Source: Hyphomonadaceae bacterium TMED5 (lineage in GTDB: Bacteria > Pseudomonadota > Alphaproteobacteria > Caulobacterales > Hyphomonadaceae). From it: 64,000 nt of DNA. A program made the translations under genes and the position numbers. Below the pieces are notes generated by a model that had not been told where the DNA came from, did not search any database, and saw only the letters and a program-made list of their open reading frames with translations. Position 1 is the stretch's first letter. Every line of letters starts with the position of its first letter. The stretch lies in assembly GCA_002173095.1 (NCBI GenBank), contig NHBK01000014.1:248001-312000 (forward strand), in the 5' to 3' direction. Of this stretch, positions 61,323 through 64,000 are shown in pieces.

Positions 61323-62942
61323 ATGCCCGATTTACTCGTCGCGGATCTGTCCCGTTGGCAATTCGCACTTACTGCAATGTACCACTTCCTTTTTGTGCCA
61401 CTCACGCTTGGCCTCTCTATGATCCTTGTGATCACCGAGGGCGCATATGTGATGACAGGTAAGGATGTATGGAAACAGATTACTAAATTCTGGGGCACGC
61501 TGTTCGGTATCAACTTCGTCCTTGGGGTGGCAACCGGCATTACCATGGAATTCCAGTTTGGTACGAACTGGTCCTATTACTCACACTATGTTGGCGACAT
61601 TTTTGGCGCGCCGCTGGCGATCGAAGGCCTGATGGCGTTCTTTCTGGAGTCCACCATGGTCGGGCTCATGTTCTTTGGCTGGAATAAAATGTCCCGCCCG
61701 GGTCACTGGATGGTGACCTGTTTTGTGGCGCTGGGGTCTAACCTCTCCGCGCTTTGGATTCTCATCGCGAATGGATGGATGCAGCACCCGGTCGGTGCCG
61801 AGTTCAACCCTGACACCATGCGGATGGAAGTCACGAACTTCATGGAAGTTCTCTTCAACCCGGTCGCTCAGGCAAAATTCGTCCACACGGTTTCTGCTGG
61901 CTATGTCACGGCCTCTGCCTTTGTGCTGGGTGTGTCTGCCTGGTATCTTCTGCGCAACCGTCATGTTGGCCTTGCCAAGCGCTCTATCATTGTCGCGTCG
62001 GCCTTTGGCGTATTGTCAGCGGCATCCGTCATAGTTCTTGGTGATGAAAGCGGCTATATCGACGGTGAGAACCAGAAGTTCAAACTCGCAGCTATTGAGG
62101 CCATGTGGGAAACAGAACCCGCACCGGCATCTTTCACACTTGTCGGAATTCCGGATCGTGAAGATCGTGAAACCCATTATGCAGTGGAAATTCCCTACAT
62201 GCTGGGCCTTATTGCTACGCGCTCGCTCGATGGCGAAGTGCTGGGCATTAATGATCTGGTCGAACAGGCCCGCGCCCGTGTCGTAAATGGTGTTGCCGCT
62301 TATGATGCGCTTGAGCGGATCAAGGCGGACCCGGCGGATGCAGCTGCGCGCGAAGCCTTCGCCGCAACACAGACCGATCTTGGGCATGGTCTTCTTCTTA
62401 TGCGGTATGTGGATGATCCACGCCTTGCGACAGAGGAACAGATCGACATGGCAGCGGACTCGCTTGTGCCGAATGTAGCGCTGACCTTCTGGTCTTTCCG
62501 CTTCATGGTCGGCATTGGCTTCCTCTTCCTGCTCGTCTTTGCGACCTCATTCTGGTTCATGAACGTCAAACGGGCCGTACCACGATGGTTCTTGCATATT
62601 GTGGTCTACCTCGTGCCTCTGCCTTGGATCGCTGCTGAGTTTGGCTGGATCACAGCAGAAGTTGGCCGCCAGCCATGGATCATTGATGGTGTTCTGCCGA
62701 CCTTTATGGGCGTTTCCAGTCTGGATGTGTCTCAGGTCCTCATCACCATGATCGGCTTCACGGTTGTCTATGGTGCATTGCTGGTCGTTGAGATGGGGCT
62801 GATGCGCCACGCGATCATCAAAGGGCCGCAGCGTGATGGCTATGCACCATTGCCGGAACTGCCGGGCCTTGGCGGTGGCTCATCTGATGAGCGTGCAGCG
62901 CCTGCGCCTGCTACGCCATATCAACAGCAATTCGATAAGTAG
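61323..62942 (+). CDS. cydA: Cytochrome bd ubiquinol oxidase subunit I
   Basis: 539 residues. Nine membrane helices; heme ligands His19-type (YHFLFVPLTLG), His in HTVSAGYVTA and Met in FRFMVGIGF are in place, as are the VGRQPWI segment and a Q loop of normal length. Reduces O2 with quinol and is the high-affinity oxidase at low oxygen. The SD is a run of six G (61313-61318), a possible pairing site for C-rich RNA loops. Next to cydB, 14 bases away, and divergent from cydDC. Confidence 0.97.
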   Translation: MPDLLVADLSRWQFALTAMYHFLFVPLTLGLSMILVITEGAYVMTGKDVWKQITKFWGTLFGINFVLGVATGITMEFQFGTNWSYYSHYVGDIFGAPLAIEGLMAFFLESTMVGLMFFGWNKMSRPGHWMVTCFVALGSNLSALWILIANGWMQHPVGAEFNPDTMRMEVTNFMEVLFNPVAQAKFVHTVSAGYVTASAFVLGVSAWYLLRNRHVGLAKRSIIVASAFGVLSAASVIVLGDESGYIDGENQKFKLAAIEAMWETEPAPASFTLVGIPDREDRETHYAVEIPYMLGLIATRSLDGEVLGINDLVEQARARVVNGVAAYDALERIKADPADAAAREAFAATQTDLGHGLLLMRYVDDPRLATEEQIDMAADSLVPNVALTFWSFRFMVGIGFLFLLVFATSFWFMNVKRAVPRWFLHIVVYLVPLPWIAAEFGWITAEVGRQPWIIDGVLPTFMGVSSLDVSQVLITMIGFTVVYGALLVVEMGLMRHAIIKGPQRDGYAPLPELPGLGGGSSDERAAPAPATPYQQQFDK

Positions 62943-62956
62943 AAGGAGGGAATATC

Positions 62957-64000
62957 ATGGAACTCCCTATCGATTACGCGACCATTCGGGTCATCTGGTG
63001 GTTTCTCGTCGGCGTATTGCTGATCGGATACGCCCTCACTGATGGGTATGACCTCGGCGTTGCGTCTCTTCTTCCGTTTATCGGACGCGAAGACCTTGAG
63101 CGCCGTATGGTGATCAACTCCATCGGCTCTATGTGGGAAGGCCATCAGGTCTGGTTTATTACCGCTGGCGGCGCATTGTTCGCAGCATGGCCTTATGTCT
63201 ATGAGATCAGCTTTTCCGGCTTTTATCTCGCCATGTTCCTGGTGCTTGTGCCGCTTATTATCCGGGCCGTTGGTTTCAAATATCGCTCCAAGCTGAAAAA
63301 CCCGGCCTGGCGTGAAGCCTGGGATTGGGGCTTGTTCGCAGGCGGCTTTATCCCGGCGCTCGTTTTTGGTGTAGCGCTCGGCAATGTGCTTCAGGGTGTG
63401 CCTTATCATCTCGATGACACGCTGCGCGTCAGCTATGATGGCGGTCTGTTCGGTCTTCTGAACCCATTTGCCATTCTGTGCGGACTGGTCTCCGTTGGCA
63501 TGCTGGTTGTGCATGGCGCCGGGTTCCTCATGCTCAAAGTTGAGCGTGGCGAAACTATGGACCGTGCCGCGGGCTTTGGACAGATCGCAGCGCTGGCTAC
63601 GATCGTGCTCTTTGCGCTTGGTGGTGTCTGGGTAGCGCTCGCAGGAATGGGCTATGCTATTCAGGGTGAGGCAACTCCAACGGGACCTTCCAACCCTGTC
63701 GTCTATAATGATGTGGCCCGTGAGGCGGGATCGTGGATGGTGAATTATGGGCGCTATCCGTGGATGATCCTCGCGCCTCTGCTTGGCTTTGTCGGCATGG
63801 CAATTGCCTTCTTTGGCCTGCGCAAACAGAGCGCTCTGGGCATGGTTGGCTCTTCCATTGGTGTGACGGGCATTGTCAGCACAGTTGGCACCAGCATGTT
63901 CCCGATTGTTCTGCCAAGCTCTACTAATCCAGAGCAGACGCTTACGGTCTGGGATGCGTCTTCCAGCCATCTCACCCTCACCATCATGCTGGGCGTGGCG
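62957..64000 (+). CDS. cydB: Cytochrome bd ubiquinol oxidase subunit II, partial
   Basis: 348 residues visible, cut by the right edge before the C-terminus. Start ATG 62957 after AAGGAGGG. DYATIRVIWWFLVGVLLIGYALTDGYDLGVASLLPF and NSIGSMWEGHQVWFI, then GGLFGLLNPFAILCGL, are characteristic of subunit II, a partner of CydA that holds the quinol oxidase complex together. Cotranscribed with cydA. An open antisense frame in this region is not a gene. Confidence 0.97.
   Translation, partial: MELPIDYATIRVIWWFLVGVLLIGYALTDGYDLGVASLLPFIGREDLERRMVINSIGSMWEGHQVWFITAGGALFAAWPYVYEISFSGFYLAMFLVLVPLIIRAVGFKYRSKLKNPAWREAWDWGLFAGGFIPALVFGVALGNVLQGVPYHLDDTLRVSYDGGLFGLLNPFAILCGLVSVGMLVVHGAGFLMLKVERGETMDRAAGFGQIAALATIVLFALGGVWVALAGMGYAIQGEATPTGPSNPVVYNDVAREAGSWMVNYGRYPWMILAPLLGFVGMAIAFFGLRKQSALGMVGSSIGVTGIVSTVGTSMFPIVLPSSTNPEQTLTVWDASSSHLTLTIMLGVA

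Noticed and set aside
62921-63970. 349-residue antisense ORF opposite cydB
   Set aside because: The plus-strand cydB reading has family motifs throughout; the antisense has none.

Overview
The window is a stretch of chromosome from an alphaproteobacterium. The gene content (truB-rpsO-pnp order, leuS-lptE-holA operon, DUF3576 lipoprotein, an NtrZ-like periplasmic protein, paired DUF465/YdcH proteins, abundant TonB-free outer-membrane and periplasmic proteins) points to the Caulobacterales/Hyphomonadaceae side of the class; that placement is inference, not proven by a marker gene here. No insertion sequence, prophage, CRISPR array or rRNA operon is visible.

Layout. 1-7 kb: the tail of a glycerophosphodiesterase, a small secreted protein, then truB, rpsO and pnp, interrupted by an oppositely oriented 55-residue DUF4278-type gene; then a CAP-domain protein and uridine kinase. 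7-13 kb: NtrZ-like protein, porin, DUF3576 lipoprotein and leuS-lptE-holA. 13-20 kb: tRNA-Gly(GCC), tRNA-Leu(CAG), an EF-hand protein, a fatty acid hydroxylase-family membrane protein, a repetitive secreted protein divergent from an OmpR-type two-component system, and a coiled-coil membrane protein. 20-28 kb: two divergent YdcH-like proteins, an SDR without its catalytic Tyr/Lys, an orphan LuxI-type synthase, rpmI-rplT, and pheS/pheT separated by two extra genes. 28-41 kb: K+ channel, CoA-transferase, LysE exporter, Na+(K+)/H+ antiporter, lepA, a nest of palindromic repeats (some read in frame inside an ORF), an outer-membrane protein, a TadG/VWA protein and a DAACS symporter. 41-46.6 kb: a second DUF4278-type gene, a degenerate PAP2 protein, several lineage-specific proteins, msrA and tRNA-Ser(GGA). 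46.6-52.2 kb: three secreted hydrolases for peptides. 52-58 kb: a complete catechol ortho-cleavage branch (catR, catB, catC, catA, 3-oxoadipate CoA-transferase A/B, pcaD). 58-64 kb: cydD-cydC divergent from cydA-cydB (cytochrome bd oxidase), cydB running off the end.

How genes work together. catB-catC-catA-pcaI-pcaJ-pcaD convert catechol to 3-oxoadipyl-CoA under a divergent CatM/BenM-like LysR regulator; the final thiolase is not in the window. CydDC exports thiols needed to assemble the CydAB oxidase next to it. The two-component system probably controls itself and the divergent secreted protein through three direct TGTAAC repeats.

The most interesting candidate for something undescribed is the pair of DUF4278-type microprotein genes (1825-1992 and 41013-41186). 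Both have three Tyr-Arg-Gly motifs, both are driven by sigma70-like promoters sharing a 12-base identical block inside the spacer, both have strong ribosome binding sites, and both transcripts end in a C-rich 3' untranslated region before a strong intrinsic terminator. This resembles the known alphaproteobacterial arrangement of a small DUF protein followed by C-rich-loop (anti-Shine-Dalgarno) small RNAs, and may be a dual protein/RNA regulatory unit.
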